A stretch of DNA of 64,000 nucleotides from an uncultured Lachnospiraceae bacterium (GTDB lineage: Bacteria > Bacillota > Clostridia > Lachnospirales > Lachnospiraceae): positions 1-64,000 of the forward strand of contig CAJURT010000001.1 in NCBI GenBank assembly GCA_910588875.1, written 5' to 3'. Below the pieces are notes generated by a model. The model had not been told where the DNA came from. It worked only from the letters and a program-made list of their open reading frames with translations, and searched no databases. A program made the translations under genes and the position numbers. Positions within the stretch are counted from its first letter, which is position 1, and each line of letters opens with the position of its first letter. Of the stretch, positions 32,153-41,144 are shown in pieces.

Positions 32153-33082
32153 ATGGGAAAGATCTATACTTCAGCAGAACAGCTGATTGGAAGGACGCCG
32201 CTTTTGGAGTTGGCCCATCTTGAGAAAAAATATGGGCTGGAAGCCCGGATTCTGGCAAAGGTGGAATATTTTAACCCTGCGGGTTCGGTAAAGGACAGGG
32301 TGGCGAAAGCTATGATCGATGATGCGGAGGAAAAGGGGCTTTTAAAGCCTGGCTCTGTGATTATTGAGCCAACATCAGGCAATACGGGGATTGGCCTGGC
32401 ATTGATGGCAGTAGTCCGGGGCTACCGGATAATTATCGTAATGCCGGAAACAATGAGTATGGAACGGCAGCAGTTGATGAAGGCATATGGGGCAGAACTG
32501 GTGCTTACAGAAGGAAGCCAGGGGATGAAGGGAGCGATAGCCAAGGCGGAGGAGTTGGCCAGAGAGATTCCGGGAAGCTTTATCCCCGGCCAGTTTACCA
32601 ACCCAGCCAATGCTGATGCCCACAGAAGGACCACGGGGCCGGAAATTTGGGAGGATACAGACGGGGAGGTAGATATTTTTGTCTCTGCTGTCGGGACGGG
32701 GGGCACCATAACCGGCACAGGCCAGTACTTAAAGTCAAAAAATCCAGAGATCCGGGTGGTTGCAGTGGAACCGGCAGCCTCCCCGGTGCTTGGAGGCGGA
32801 ATGGCTGGAGCCCACAAAATTCAGGGGATAGGAGCAGGCTTTGTGCCGGATGTGCTGGATCAGGAAGTTTATGACGAGGTTCTTCCGGTAACCGATGAGG
32901 ATGCCTTTGCTATGGGGAAAGAAATTGGCCGGACGGAAGGGATCCTGGTAGGGATTTCCTCCGGAGCGGCAGCATGGTCGGCAATTGAGTTGGCCAGGCG
33001 TCCGGAAAATAAGGGAAAAACCATTGTGGTTCTGCTGCCGGATACAGGGGATCGGTATCTCTCCACCTCAATGTTTGGATAG
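32153..33082 (+). CDS. cysK: Cysteine synthase (O-acetylserine sulfhydrylase)
   Basis: A 309-residue fold-type II PLP enzyme making L-cysteine from O-acetylserine and sulfide. The PLP lysine lies in NPAGSVKDR near residue 45; the substrate loop PTSGNTGIGLA and the phosphate-binding GTGGTITGTG are present. Its length and the C-terminal LLPDTGDRYLST match CysK rather than cystathionine beta-synthase. Start ATG 32153. A terminator follows, overlapping the promoter of the fatty-acid cluster. Confidence 0.94.
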   Translation: MGKIYTSAEQLIGRTPLLELAHLEKKYGLEARILAKVEYFNPAGSVKDRVAKAMIDDAEEKGLLKPGSVIIEPTSGNTGIGLALMAVVRGYRIIIVMPETMSMERQQLMKAYGAELVLTEGSQGMKGAIAKAEELAREIPGSFIPGQFTNPANADAHRRTTGPEIWEDTDGEVDIFVSAVGTGGTITGTGQYLKSKNPEIRVVAVEPAASPVLGGGMAGAHKIQGIGAGFVPDVLDQEVYDEVLPVTDEDAFAMGKEIGRTEGILVGISSGAAAWSAIELARRPENKGKTIVVLLPDTGDRYLSTSMFG

Positions 33083-33093
33083 AAGAAAAAAAG

Positions 33094-33133
33094 CAGGATT
33101 TGTCGAGAAATAGCGCTTGACAAATCCTGTTTT
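33094..33133 (+). terminator. Terminator after cysK
   Basis: CAGGATTTGTC (33094-33104) pairs perfectly with GACAAATCCTG (33119-33129), followed by TTTT. The right arm includes most of the -35 box of the next promoter. Confidence 0.8.
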
Positions 33134-33145
33134 CTTATATAGAAT
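33117..33145 (+). promoter_or_regulatory. Promoter of the fatty-acid synthesis cluster
   Basis: A perfect TTGACA at 33117-33122, 17-base spacer and TAGAAT at 33140-33145. The -35 is shared with the terminator stem of cysK. The predicted start, near 33152, lies just before the putative operator. Confidence 0.75.
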
Positions 33146-33156
33146 ACAAATAGATA

Positions 33157-33171
33157 TTTTGAAGATCAAAA
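33157..33171. promoter_or_regulatory. Putative FabT (MarR-type) operator
   Basis: TTTTGA-AGA-TCAAAA is a palindrome with 6-bp arms and a 3-bp centre, placed just downstream of the -10 box of the fab promoter. A degenerate second copy, TTTGA-GAA-TAAAA, lies at 33174-33186. The pattern resembles the TTTGA-N3-TCAAA sites described for streptococcal FabT, and a FabT-like gene ends this cluster. Confidence 0.6.
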
Positions 33172-33224
33172 CATTTGAGAATAAAACTAAATTTAAGAAT
33201 GTCCTTTAAGAAGGAAAGCAGACT

Positions 33225-34187
33225 ATGACAAGCAGAATAATTGGCACCGGTTCTTATATGCCGGCACAGATTGTAACGAACGATGACTTGGCGAAGATTG
33301 TGGATACCAGTGACGAATGGATCGCCAGCAGGACCGGCATCCGCAACAGGCGGGTGGTCAGAGAAGAAAGTACCAGCTTTATGGCAGCAGAGGCATCCAG
33401 GAGGGCTCTTGAAAGTGCCGGGGTAAAGCCGGAGGAATTGGATTTGATCCTGGTGGGGACAAGTTCCGCTGACCATTGCTTCCCCAGTGCTGCCTGTGAG
33501 GTGCAGGGGGAGTTGGGAGCGGTTCACGCGGCTGCCTTTGACATCAGTGCCGCCTGTTCCGGATTTTTGTTTGCACTGAATACCCTTCAGGCATTTATCC
33601 AGGCAGGGATGTATAAGACCGGGCTAGTGGTGGGAGTGGATTGTTTAAGCAAACTGGTGGACTGGAAAGACAGAAGCACATGTGTATTGTTTGGTGACGG
33701 TGCAGGGGCAGCGGTTATCCGGGCAGAGGATACAGGGATCCGTCATACGGTTATGAAATCAGACGGCGCCAAATGGAAGGTTCTCTCCTGTGTGTCACGG
33801 ACAAACGGGAATTTCATTAACGGCAGGCAGCCAAAACAGGGATATCTTTATATGGATGGGCAGGAAGTATTTAAATTTGCCGTAAAGAAAGTGCCGGAAT
33901 GTATCTGTGAGGTATTAAATGAATCAGGGACAGATATTGGGGATATCCGGTATTTTATCCTTCATCAGGCCAATTACCGGATTGTGGAGTCTGTGGCAAA
34001 GAGGCTTAAACAGCCGATGGATAAATTTCCTATGAATATGGAACATTATGGCAACACCTCTGCAGCAACGGTTCCGGTTCTTTTAGATGAACTGAACCGG
34101 TCAGGAAAGCTAAAGCAAGGAGACAGGATTGTATTATCCGGTTTCGGGGCCGGGCTGACCTGGGGGGCTACGCTGCTGGAATGGTAA
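33225..34187 (+). CDS. fabH: 3-oxoacyl-ACP synthase III
   Basis: A 320-residue condensing enzyme that starts fatty-acid synthesis by joining acyl-CoA to malonyl-ACP. The catalytic triad is visible: C111 in ISAACSGF, H247 in LHQAN and N277 in HYGNTSAA. ATG 33225 follows AAGGAAAGCAGACT. It is the first gene of the cluster, downstream of a promoter and a putative FabT operator. A perfect AT-rich hairpin overlaps its stop codon. Confidence 0.96.
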   Translation: MTSRIIGTGSYMPAQIVTNDDLAKIVDTSDEWIASRTGIRNRRVVREESTSFMAAEASRRALESAGVKPEELDLILVGTSSADHCFPSAACEVQGELGAVHAAAFDISAACSGFLFALNTLQAFIQAGMYKTGLVVGVDCLSKLVDWKDRSTCVLFGDGAGAAVIRAEDTGIRHTVMKSDGAKWKVLSCVSRTNGNFINGRQPKQGYLYMDGQEVFKFAVKKVPECICEVLNESGTDIGDIRYFILHQANYRIVESVAKRLKQPMDKFPMNMEHYGNTSAATVPVLLDELNRSGKLKQGDRIVLSGFGAGLTWGATLLEW

Positions 34188-34212
34188 ATTTTCTTGGTAA
34201 AGAAGAAAATTT
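34186..34212 (+). other. 10-bp perfect inverted repeat at the fabH stop codon
   Basis: AAATTTTCTT pairs with AAGAAAATTT around GGTAAAG. It begins in the fabH stop codon. A TATAAT-like hexamer lies 27 bases downstream (34239-34244). It could be a processing or stability element separating fabH from acpP. Confidence 0.5.
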
Positions 34213-34292
34213 ATATAGAAAAAAACGGAAAAACCTTTTATAATGGGAGAGGCAGTATTGCCAAAAAAATATCAAAAAAAGGAGAAAAAACC

Positions 34293-34526
34293 ATGTTAGA
34301 AAAAATGAAAGAGATTATTGCGGAGCAGCTGAGCGTGGAGGAGGAAATTGTTACCGAGTCTTCTTCCTTTAAAGAGGATCTGGGCGCGGATTCCCTGGAT
34401 CTGTTTGAACTTGTGATGGCGTTGGAGGATGAGTATTCCATTGAGATTCCTTCCGATGACCTTCAGAATCTGTTGACCGTCGGCGATGTCATGAACTACC
34501 TGAAGGACAAAGGTGTAGAGGCGTAA
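34293..34526 (+). CDS. acpP: Acyl carrier protein
   Basis: A 77-residue acidic protein carrying growing acyl chains on 4'-phosphopantetheine. The modified serine is S34 in LGADSLDLFELVM. ATG 34293 is chosen because AAAGGAG precedes it and ACPs begin MLEKMKEII-like; an in-frame upstream stretch is lysine-rich and not ACP-like. It is flanked on both sides by intercistronic hairpins. Confidence 0.96.
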   Translation: MLEKMKEIIAEQLSVEEEIVTESSSFKEDLGADSLDLFELVMALEDEYSIEIPSDDLQNLLTVGDVMNYLKDKGVEA

Positions 34527-34552
34527 TGCCCTGCACCTTCCTCTTATATTAG

Positions 34553-34602
34553 CGGAGGTTACGGTTAGCATCGGGATAAAGGATACCATGCGGTAACCTC
34601 CG
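34553..34602 (+). other. 10-bp inverted repeat between acpP and fabK
   Basis: CGGAGGTTAC (34553-34562) pairs perfectly with GTAACCTCCG (34593-34602). The 30-base interior contains a further GCAT/ATGC pairing. No T-run follows. It may set relative expression of acpP and fabK. Confidence 0.5.
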
Positions 34603-34655
34603 GCAGGATGGAAGGCAGAAAAGGGAAAGAGATTGTTTTGTATCTGGAGGAGAAT

Positions 34656-35582
34656 ATGGAGACAAGAATTACAGAACTGTTGGGAATCGAATACCCAATC
34701 ATCCAGGGAGGCATGGCCTGGGTGGCGGAGAACCATCTGGCAACTGCCGTGTCAGAGGCAGGAGGCCTTGGACTGATCGGAGGGGCCAATGCGCCGGGTG
34801 AGGTGATCCGTGATTACATCCGCAAGGTGAAGGAAGTGACCAATAAGCCGTTTGGCGTGAATGTAATGCTGATGAGCCCTTACGCGGACGATGTGGCGAA
34901 GGTGGTTGTGGAGGAAGGCGTTAAGGTGGTGACCACCGGCGCCGGCAACCCTGAAAAATATATGGAACTTTGGAAAAATGCCGGAATCCGGGTGATCCCG
35001 GTGGTGGCGTCAGTAGCTTTGGCCAAACGGATGGAAAAGTATGGCGCAGATGCCGTGGTTGCTGAAGGGACGGAGTCCGGCGGCCATATCGGTGAGGCCA
35101 CCACGATGACTTTGGTGCCCCAGGTTGTGGATGCGGTATCCATTCCGGTGATTGCCGCCGGTGGCATCGGTGACGGCAGGGGTATTGCAGCAGCATTTAT
35201 GCTGGGGGCTGAGGCGGTGCAGATGGGAACCCGTTTTTTGGTGGCAAAGGAATGTGTGGTACACCAGAATTATAAGGACCGGGTGCTGAAGGCAAAGGAT
35301 ATTGATTCTGCGGTAACCGGCAGAACCCACGGACATCCGGTGCGGTGCCTGCGCAACCAGATGACGAGGGAGTATGTAAAGCTGGAGAGCGAGGGCAAAA
35401 GCTTTGAGGAATTGGAATACCTGACACTGGGGACTCTGCGCAAGGCAGTGCAGGAAGGCGACGTGGTGAAGGGCACCGTAATGGCAGGGCAGATTGCAGG
35501 CATGGTCAATAAGGAACAGACCTGCAGGGAAATGATAGAAGAAATGATGGAACAGGCAAATACATTATTGAAGCGGAATTAA
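34656..35582 (+). CDS. fabK: Enoyl-ACP reductase II (FMN-dependent)
   Basis: A 308-residue TIM-barrel flavoprotein of the FabK/nitronate monooxygenase family, catalysing the last reduction step of each elongation cycle. YPIIQGGMAWVA opens the barrel; EGTESGGHIGE carries the conserved histidine; IPVIAAGGIGDGRG and GAEAVQMGTRFL form the FMN phosphate region. ATG 34656 follows GGAGGAGAAT; an upstream in-frame ATG at 34608 has no site. Its position between acpP and fabD matches the streptococcal cluster. FabK replaces the triclosan-sensitive FabI. Confidence 0.94.
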   Translation: METRITELLGIEYPIIQGGMAWVAENHLATAVSEAGGLGLIGGANAPGEVIRDYIRKVKEVTNKPFGVNVMLMSPYADDVAKVVVEEGVKVVTTGAGNPEKYMELWKNAGIRVIPVVASVALAKRMEKYGADAVVAEGTESGGHIGEATTMTLVPQVVDAVSIPVIAAGGIGDGRGIAAAFMLGAEAVQMGTRFLVAKECVVHQNYKDRVLKAKDIDSAVTGRTHGHPVRCLRNQMTREYVKLESEGKSFEELEYLTLGTLRKAVQEGDVVKGTVMAGQIAGMVNKEQTCREMIEEMMEQANTLLKRN

Positions 35583-35642
35583 TGGCACAAATTTAGGATC
35601 TGGTTGGAAAACCTCAGCAAAAAGAAAGAAGGAGTATGGCCA

Positions 35643-36566
35643 ATGAGTAAAATTGCATTTATTTACCCGGGACAGGGTGCACAGGTCTGTGGGATGGGAA
35701 AGGATTTTTATGAGCAGACCGAGATTGGGAGGCAGGTATTTGACCTGGCCAGCAGTTTGCTGGGATTTTCCGTGCCGGAATTATGTTTTACGGAGAATGA
35801 CCGTCTGGATATCACGGAATATACCCAGGCGGCAATGGTGACAACGAGCATTGCCATGACAAAAGTATTGGAAGAGAAGGGCATAAAGCCGGATGCGGCG
35901 GCCGGCCTTAGCCTGGGTGAATATTGTGCCCTCTATGCCGCTGGTGTGATGAGTGAAGGAGATGCCATCGCCACTGTGCGTCAGAGGGGAATCCTGATGC
36001 AGGAGGAAGTTCCGGTAGGACAGGGAGGCATGGCAGCAATCCTGGCCATGGATGCCGCCGCAATCGAAGAGGTGATTGCCGGTATTGAGGGCGTTGAGAT
36101 TGCCAATTATAACTGCCCGGGGCAGATTGTGATCTCCGGGAAAAAAGAGTCGGTGGAGGCTGCCTGCGGGAAGCTGAAGGAAGCAGGTGCAAAGAGGACA
36201 GTGATGCTGAATGTCAGCGGCCCGTTCCATTCCCGGATGTTAACCGGTGCAGGGGAAAAGCTGGAGAAGGTGTTAGAACCGGTGGAGGTACATACCCCGG
36301 CAATTCCTTATGTGGCAAATGTGACGGCATCCTATGTGACAGAGGCGGACCAGGTAAAGCCGTTGCTGGTGCAGCAGGTGTCCTCTTCGGTGCGGTGGCA
36401 GCAGAGCATGGAATTGCTCCTTGCGGACGGGTATGACACCTTTGTTGAGATCGGGCCGGGAAAAACCCTGGCAGGATTTATGAAGAAGATCAATCGGGCT
36501 GTGAAAGTCCTGAATATAGAGAAACTGGAAGATGTAGAAAAAGTGGCAGAGATGTTGCAGCAATAA
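35643..36566 (+). CDS. fabD: Malonyl-CoA:ACP transacylase
   Basis: A 307-residue acyltransferase that loads malonate on ACP. The N-terminal FIYPGQGAQVCGMG, the nucleophile S90 in GLSLGEYCAL and the catalytic H196 in GPFHSRML are all present. ATG 35643 follows AGGAGTATGGCCA. It belongs to the fab cluster between fabK and fabG. Confidence 0.96.
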   Translation: MSKIAFIYPGQGAQVCGMGKDFYEQTEIGRQVFDLASSLLGFSVPELCFTENDRLDITEYTQAAMVTTSIAMTKVLEEKGIKPDAAAGLSLGEYCALYAAGVMSEGDAIATVRQRGILMQEEVPVGQGGMAAILAMDAAAIEEVIAGIEGVEIANYNCPGQIVISGKKESVEAACGKLKEAGAKRTVMLNVSGPFHSRMLTGAGEKLEKVLEPVEVHTPAIPYVANVTASYVTEADQVKPLLVQQVSSSVRWQQSMELLLADGYDTFVEIGPGKTLAGFMKKINRAVKVLNIEKLEDVEKVAEMLQQ

Positions 36567-36588
36567 TGCCAGGAAAGGAAGAGAAAAG

Positions 36589-37329
36589 ATGCTGACAGGT
36601 AAGATAGCAGTGGTGACTGGCGCCAGCAGGGGAATCGGCAGGGAGATTGCCGTGACGTTAGCGTCAAAGGGCGCAACAGTGGTTGTAAACTACAACGGGT
36701 CTGCGGCCAAAGCGGAAGAAGTGGTGAAGGCGATTGAAGCCGCCGGCGGCAAGGCAGAGGCAGTGCAATGCAATGTTTCTGACTATGAAAAGGCAGCGGA
36801 ACTGATGGATTATGTGGTGAAACAGTATGGAAGGGTGGATATCCTGGTAAACAATGCAGGGATTACCCGTGATAACCTGCTGATGAAGATGAGCGAAGAG
36901 GATTTTGACGCAGTCTTAAACACCAACCTGAAGGGAGCCTTTAACTGTGTCCGCCATGTGGCGCGGCAGATGTTAAAGCAGAAGGCAGGGCGGATCATTA
37001 ATATCTCTTCCGTATCCGGAGTTCTGGGAAATGCGGGGCAGGCCAATTATTGTGCATCAAAGGCCGGTCTTATCGGCTTAACCAAATCCGTGGCCAGGGA
37101 ACTGGCCAGCCGCGGCATTACGGTTAATGCAGTGGCCCCGGGTTTTATTGACACTGAGATGACCCAGGTGCTGCCGGATGCAGTGAAGGCAGCCGCCACA
37201 GAGCAGATCCCCATGAAGCATTTTGGGGAGACAAAGGATATCGCCAATACGGTGGCATTCCTGGCATCCGAGGACGCCCGCTATATTACCGGCCAGGTAA
37301 TCAGCGTGGACGGCGGGATGGCCATGTGA
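36589..37329 (+). CDS. fabG: 3-oxoacyl-ACP reductase
   Basis: A 246-residue short-chain dehydrogenase/reductase, NADPH-dependent. The nucleotide motif TGASRGIGREIA is at about 10-21; NNAGITRDNL follows, and the catalytic residues are S141, Y154 and K158. The C-terminus is ITGQVISVDGGMAM. Gene position within the fab cluster supports FabG over other family members. Confidence 0.96.
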   Translation: MLTGKIAVVTGASRGIGREIAVTLASKGATVVVNYNGSAAKAEEVVKAIEAAGGKAEAVQCNVSDYEKAAELMDYVVKQYGRVDILVNNAGITRDNLLMKMSEEDFDAVLNTNLKGAFNCVRHVARQMLKQKAGRIINISSVSGVLGNAGQANYCASKAGLIGLTKSVARELASRGITVNAVAPGFIDTEMTQVLPDAVKAAATEQIPMKHFGETKDIANTVAFLASEDARYITGQVISVDGGMAM

Positions 37330-37381
37330 TTTTTACCTCTGGGTTTAACAATTCACCATAAAAAGATCAAGGAGAAAAACT

Positions 37382-38614
37382 ATGAGCAGAAGAGTAGTTG
37401 TGACCGGTTTGGGAGCCATTACCCCCATCGGAAATAACGTAAATGAATTCTGGAATGCATTAAAAGAGAAGAAAGTCGGGATCGGCCCGATCACATATTT
37501 TGACACAACGGATTACAAGGCAAAGCTGGCTGCCGAAGTGAAGGATTTTGATGCGAAAAAGCACATGGATCCCAAGGCCGCCAAGAGGATGGAGCAGTTC
37601 TGCCAGTTTGCGGTGATTGCCGCCAAGGAAGCCCTGGAGGATGCAGGGATTGACATGGAAAAGGAAGATCCCTTCCGGGTCGGTGTCAGCGTAGGTTCCG
37701 GAATCGGAAGCCTGCAGTCAATTGAAAGGGAATACAAGAAGCTTCTGGACAAGGGGCCGGGCCGGGTAAACCCGCTTCTGGTTCCTCTTATGATCAGCAA
37801 TATGGCAGCCGGGAATGTGTCCATCCAGTTTGGCCTGAAAGGAAAATGCATCAATGTAGTGACTGCCTGTGCAACCGGAACCCACAGCATCGGGGAGGCA
37901 TTCCGTTCCATCCAGTACGGAGAGGCGGATGTGATGGTGGCAGGGGGTACGGAATCCAGCATCACCCCAATCGGCGTGGCTGGTTTCAGCGCATTGACAG
38001 CCCTGAGCACCTCTGAGGATCCGATGAGGGCATCCATCCCCTTTGATGCAGAAAGAAACGGATTTGTTATGGGAGAGGGTGCAGGGATTGTAGTCCTGGA
38101 GTCCCTGGAACATGCCCAGGCAAGAGGGGCGAAGATTTATGCTGAATTGGCAGGCTACGGGGCTACCTGCGACGCATACCATATCACTTCCCCTGCCGAG
38201 GACGGAAGCGGGGCAGCCAAGGCTATGGAGGTGGCGATTGCAGATGCCGGGTTAAAACCAGAAGATGTGGATTACATCAATGCCCATGGCACCAGCACAC
38301 ATCACAATGACCTGTTTGAGACCAAGGCAATTAAGCTGGCTTTGGGTGACCATGCAAGGAAGGTGAAGATTAACTCCACAAAATCAATGATCGGCCATCT
38401 TTTGGGAGCAGCCGGCGGGGTGGAGTTTATCACCTGCGTGAAGTCGATTGAAGAGGGCTTCGTCCATGCTACGGCAGGCCTTACCGTGGATGACCCGGAA
38501 TGCGACCTTGATTATGTCAAGGGCGAAGGGGTGGCAATGGAGGTTAACTGTGCAATCAGCAATTCCCTTGGTTTTGGCGGGCACAATGCAACCTTGCTGG
38601 TAAAAAAGTTCTGA
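37382..38614 (+). CDS. fabF: 3-oxoacyl-ACP synthase II
   Basis: A 410-residue elongation condensing enzyme. The nucleophile is C163 in VTACATGTHS; the two histidines lie in NAHGTSTHHND and MIGHLLGAAG, and the C-terminus has NSLGFGGHNATL. ATG 37382 follows AAGGAGAAAAAC. No fabB paralogue is seen in the window. Confidence 0.96.
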   Translation: MSRRVVVTGLGAITPIGNNVNEFWNALKEKKVGIGPITYFDTTDYKAKLAAEVKDFDAKKHMDPKAAKRMEQFCQFAVIAAKEALEDAGIDMEKEDPFRVGVSVGSGIGSLQSIEREYKKLLDKGPGRVNPLLVPLMISNMAAGNVSIQFGLKGKCINVVTACATGTHSIGEAFRSIQYGEADVMVAGGTESSITPIGVAGFSALTALSTSEDPMRASIPFDAERNGFVMGEGAGIVVLESLEHAQARGAKIYAELAGYGATCDAYHITSPAEDGSGAAKAMEVAIADAGLKPEDVDYINAHGTSTHHNDLFETKAIKLALGDHARKVKINSTKSMIGHLLGAAGGVEFITCVKSIEEGFVHATAGLTVDDPECDLDYVKGEGVAMEVNCAISNSLGFGGHNATLLVKKF

Positions 38615-38667
38615 CGGATTTTGAGAGAACATCCTAACGCTACCTCAAAAATAAGGAGAAAAAGAAC

Positions 38668-39210
38668 ATGACGATTGATGAGATTGTAACACTGATCCAG
38701 GCAGTATCGGATAATGGATTGACCAGTTTTGTATATGAGGAAGGCAGCCAGAGGCTGATCCTGAAAAAGAAAAAGAAGAAAAATGTTGCCCAGGCACCCG
38801 TAGCGCCGGTTGTTATTTCCCAGCCGGCAGCGCCGGTGATGAGCCCGGTGGCAGTGACGGTACCGGCAGCTGAAGCCGGTTTGGGCCTTACAGGCGTCGG
38901 ACATCTGGCGGCCCCGGAAGCCGAAGCAGGGAATAAAGCAGAATCTGAAAAACAGGAGCATCTGGACATTGGTTCAGACAAGGTGGTTACCTCACCTTTA
39001 GTGGGAACCTTTTACAGTGCCCCCTCTCCGGATGCAGAGCCCTTTGTGCAGGTGGGAGATACCGTGAAAAAGGGCCAGGTTCTTGGAATTATCGAGGCGA
39101 TGAAACTGATGAATGAGATTGAGAGCGAATACGACGGAGTCGTGGAGGCAGTTCTCGTGGAAAATGAAAATGTGGTGGAGTATGGCCAGCCCCTGTTCAG
39201 GATCCGTTAG
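38668..39210 (+). CDS. accB: Biotin carboxyl carrier protein of acetyl-CoA carboxylase
   Basis: A 180-residue BCCP. Biotin is attached to K146 in IIEAMKLMNE within the C-terminal lipoyl-like domain (about 103-180). The N-terminal helix is followed by a six-lysine run and a proline/alanine-rich linker (about 38-100), the usual flexible tether. ATG 38668 follows AAGGAGAAAAAGAAC. It precedes fabZ and accC. Confidence 0.95.
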   Translation: MTIDEIVTLIQAVSDNGLTSFVYEEGSQRLILKKKKKKNVAQAPVAPVVISQPAAPVMSPVAVTVPAAEAGLGLTGVGHLAAPEAEAGNKAESEKQEHLDIGSDKVVTSPLVGTFYSAPSPDAEPFVQVGDTVKKGQVLGIIEAMKLMNEIESEYDGVVEAVLVENENVVEYGQPLFRIR

Positions 39211-39242
39211 GGGACTGAGGGAGCGTCGACAAGGAGGATAAC

Positions 39243-39671
39243 ATGAAGTTGGGAATTAAAGAGATCCAGGAGATTATTCCGCACAGGCATCCGTTTTTGC
39301 TGATTGACTGCATCGAGGAACTGGAACCAGGAGTACGTGCAGTGGGATATAAATCCATTACTTACAATGAACCCCAATTTGCAGGGCATTTCCCCCAGGA
39401 ACCGGTGATGCCGGGGGTGCTGATGATTGAGGCATTAGCCCAGGTGGGAGCCGTTGCCATCCTGAGTGTGGAGGCGAACAAAGGAAAGACAGCCTATTTC
39501 GGTGCTATTAATAATGCGAAGTTTAAGCAGAAGGTGGTTCCCGGTGACAGGCTCCGCCTGGAATGTGAGATTATCAAACAAAAGGGCCCGGTGGGAATCG
39601 GCAAGGCTACGGCCACCAATGTCGATGGTAAAGTGGCAGTATCCGCAGAACTGACATTTATGATTGGTTGA
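39243..39671 (+). CDS. fabZ: 3-hydroxyacyl-ACP dehydratase FabZ
   Basis: A 142-residue hot-dog-fold dehydratase. The catalytic histidine lies in GHFPQEPVMPGVLMIEA, and the glutamate in EALAQVGAVA; the N-terminal IIPHRHPFLLID is the family signature. ATG 39243 follows AAGGAGGATAAC. Its end is 14 bases before accC. Confidence 0.96.
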   Translation: MKLGIKEIQEIIPHRHPFLLIDCIEELEPGVRAVGYKSITYNEPQFAGHFPQEPVMPGVLMIEALAQVGAVAILSVEANKGKTAYFGAINNAKFKQKVVPGDRLRLECEIIKQKGPVGIGKATATNVDGKVAVSAELTFMIG

Positions 39672-39685
39672 TAAGAGGTAGGCTT

Positions 39686-41038
39686 ATGTTTGAGAAAATA
39701 TTGATCGCAAACCGCGGCGAAATCGCGGTGAGAATTATCCGTGCCTGCCGGGAGATGGGAATTAAAACCGTGGCAGTATACTCTGAGGCGGATGCGGACA
39801 GCCTGCATACCTTGTTAGCGGATGAGGCTATCTGCATCGGCCCGGCGCCCTCAGGCCAAAGTTACCTCAATATGGAGAGGATCCTGGCAGCAACCGTGGC
39901 CATGAAGGCGGAGGCCATCCATCCTGGTTTTGGCTTTCTTTCGGAGAATGCCCGTTTTGCAGAATTGTGTGAAAAGTGCAGTATTGCATTTATCGGCCCC
40001 TCTGCCTCGATTATTAACCGGATGGGAAATAAGTCAGAAGCCCGCAAAACCATGATGGAAGCCGGTGTGCCGGTTGTTCCGGGGGGAAAGGAACCGGTAT
40101 ACACGGCAGAGGAAGCACGGGAACTTGCAAAAAAGATCGGTTTTCCGGTTATGATTAAGGCTTCTTCCGGCGGAGGCGGGAAGGGGATGCGTATCTCCTA
40201 CGGCGAGGATGATTTTGAGGCCAATTTCCAGAATGCCCAGATGGAATCCGTCAAAGGTTTTTCTGATGATACCATGTACCTGGAAAAGTATATTGAGAAA
40301 CCCCGCCATATTGAATTCCAGATTATGGCGGATAAGCATGGGAATATCATCCATTTAGGGGAGCGGGATTGTTCTATCCAGAGGCGCCATCAGAAGGTAT
40401 TGGAGGAATCGCCTTCTGTGGCAATCTCTGAGGAACTGCGTAAAAAGATGGGAGAGACGGCGGTGCGTGCGGCGAGGGCTGTGGGATACGAGAATGCCGG
40501 GACCATTGAGTTTTTGCTGGACAAGGATAAGAACTTTTATTTTATGGAGATGAATACCAGGATTCAGGTGGAGCATCCCGTGACAGAGATGGTCAGCGGC
40601 CTGGATCTGATCAAGGAGCAGATCCGGGTGGCAGCAGGGGAACCTTTAAGCGTGTCCCAGGATCAGATATGCCTGCGGGGCCATGCCATCGAATGCCGGA
40701 TTAATGCGGAAAACCCGGCAAAGAATTTCATGCCCTGCCCGGGGGTTATTACCAATGTGCATACACCGGGGGGCAATGGGGTGCGGGTGGATACCCATAT
40801 TTACAATGATTACCGGGTTCCGGCAAATTATGATTCTATGCTGATGAAGCTGATAGTCCATGGAAAAGACAGGGATGAGGCGATTGCCAAAATGCGCAGT
40901 GCATTAGGGGAATTGATTATTGAAGGAATTGATACTAACCTGGATTTCCAGTTCGAAATTTTATGCCATCCGGCATATGAAGAAGGGGATACGGACACAC
41001 ATTTTATCCCAACCTATTTTTCCCAATATGGCAAGTGA
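39686..41038 (+). CDS. accC: Biotin carboxylase subunit of acetyl-CoA carboxylase
   Basis: A 450-residue ATP-grasp enzyme that carboxylates biotin on AccB. The N-terminus KILIANRGEIAVRIIRA, the glycine-rich ATP loop KASSGGGGKGMR, and EKPRHIEFQIMADKHG with the RDCSIQRRHQK segment are canonical. FMEMNTRIQVEHPVTE carries metal-binding and catalytic residues. ATG 39686 is chosen since AGAGGTAGGCTT precedes it; an earlier ATG at 39668 overlaps the fabZ end. Confidence 0.97.
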   Translation: MFEKILIANRGEIAVRIIRACREMGIKTVAVYSEADADSLHTLLADEAICIGPAPSGQSYLNMERILAATVAMKAEAIHPGFGFLSENARFAELCEKCSIAFIGPSASIINRMGNKSEARKTMMEAGVPVVPGGKEPVYTAEEARELAKKIGFPVMIKASSGGGGKGMRISYGEDDFEANFQNAQMESVKGFSDDTMYLEKYIEKPRHIEFQIMADKHGNIIHLGERDCSIQRRHQKVLEESPSVAISEELRKKMGETAVRAARAVGYENAGTIEFLLDKDKNFYFMEMNTRIQVEHPVTEMVSGLDLIKEQIRVAAGEPLSVSQDQICLRGHAIECRINAENPAKNFMPCPGVITNVHTPGGNGVRVDTHIYNDYRVPANYDSMLMKLIVHGKDRDEAIAKMRSALGELIIEGIDTNLDFQFEILCHPAYEEGDTDTHFIPTYFSQYGK

Positions 41039-41144
41039 TGAGAGACAGGAAGCAGCGGATCATGATTATGGTCCGGGCAAGCGGCAATTTACGTAAATAA
41101 AGGATGCTGCAACCATAAGAACGCAGAGAAAGGGATGTTCGGCC

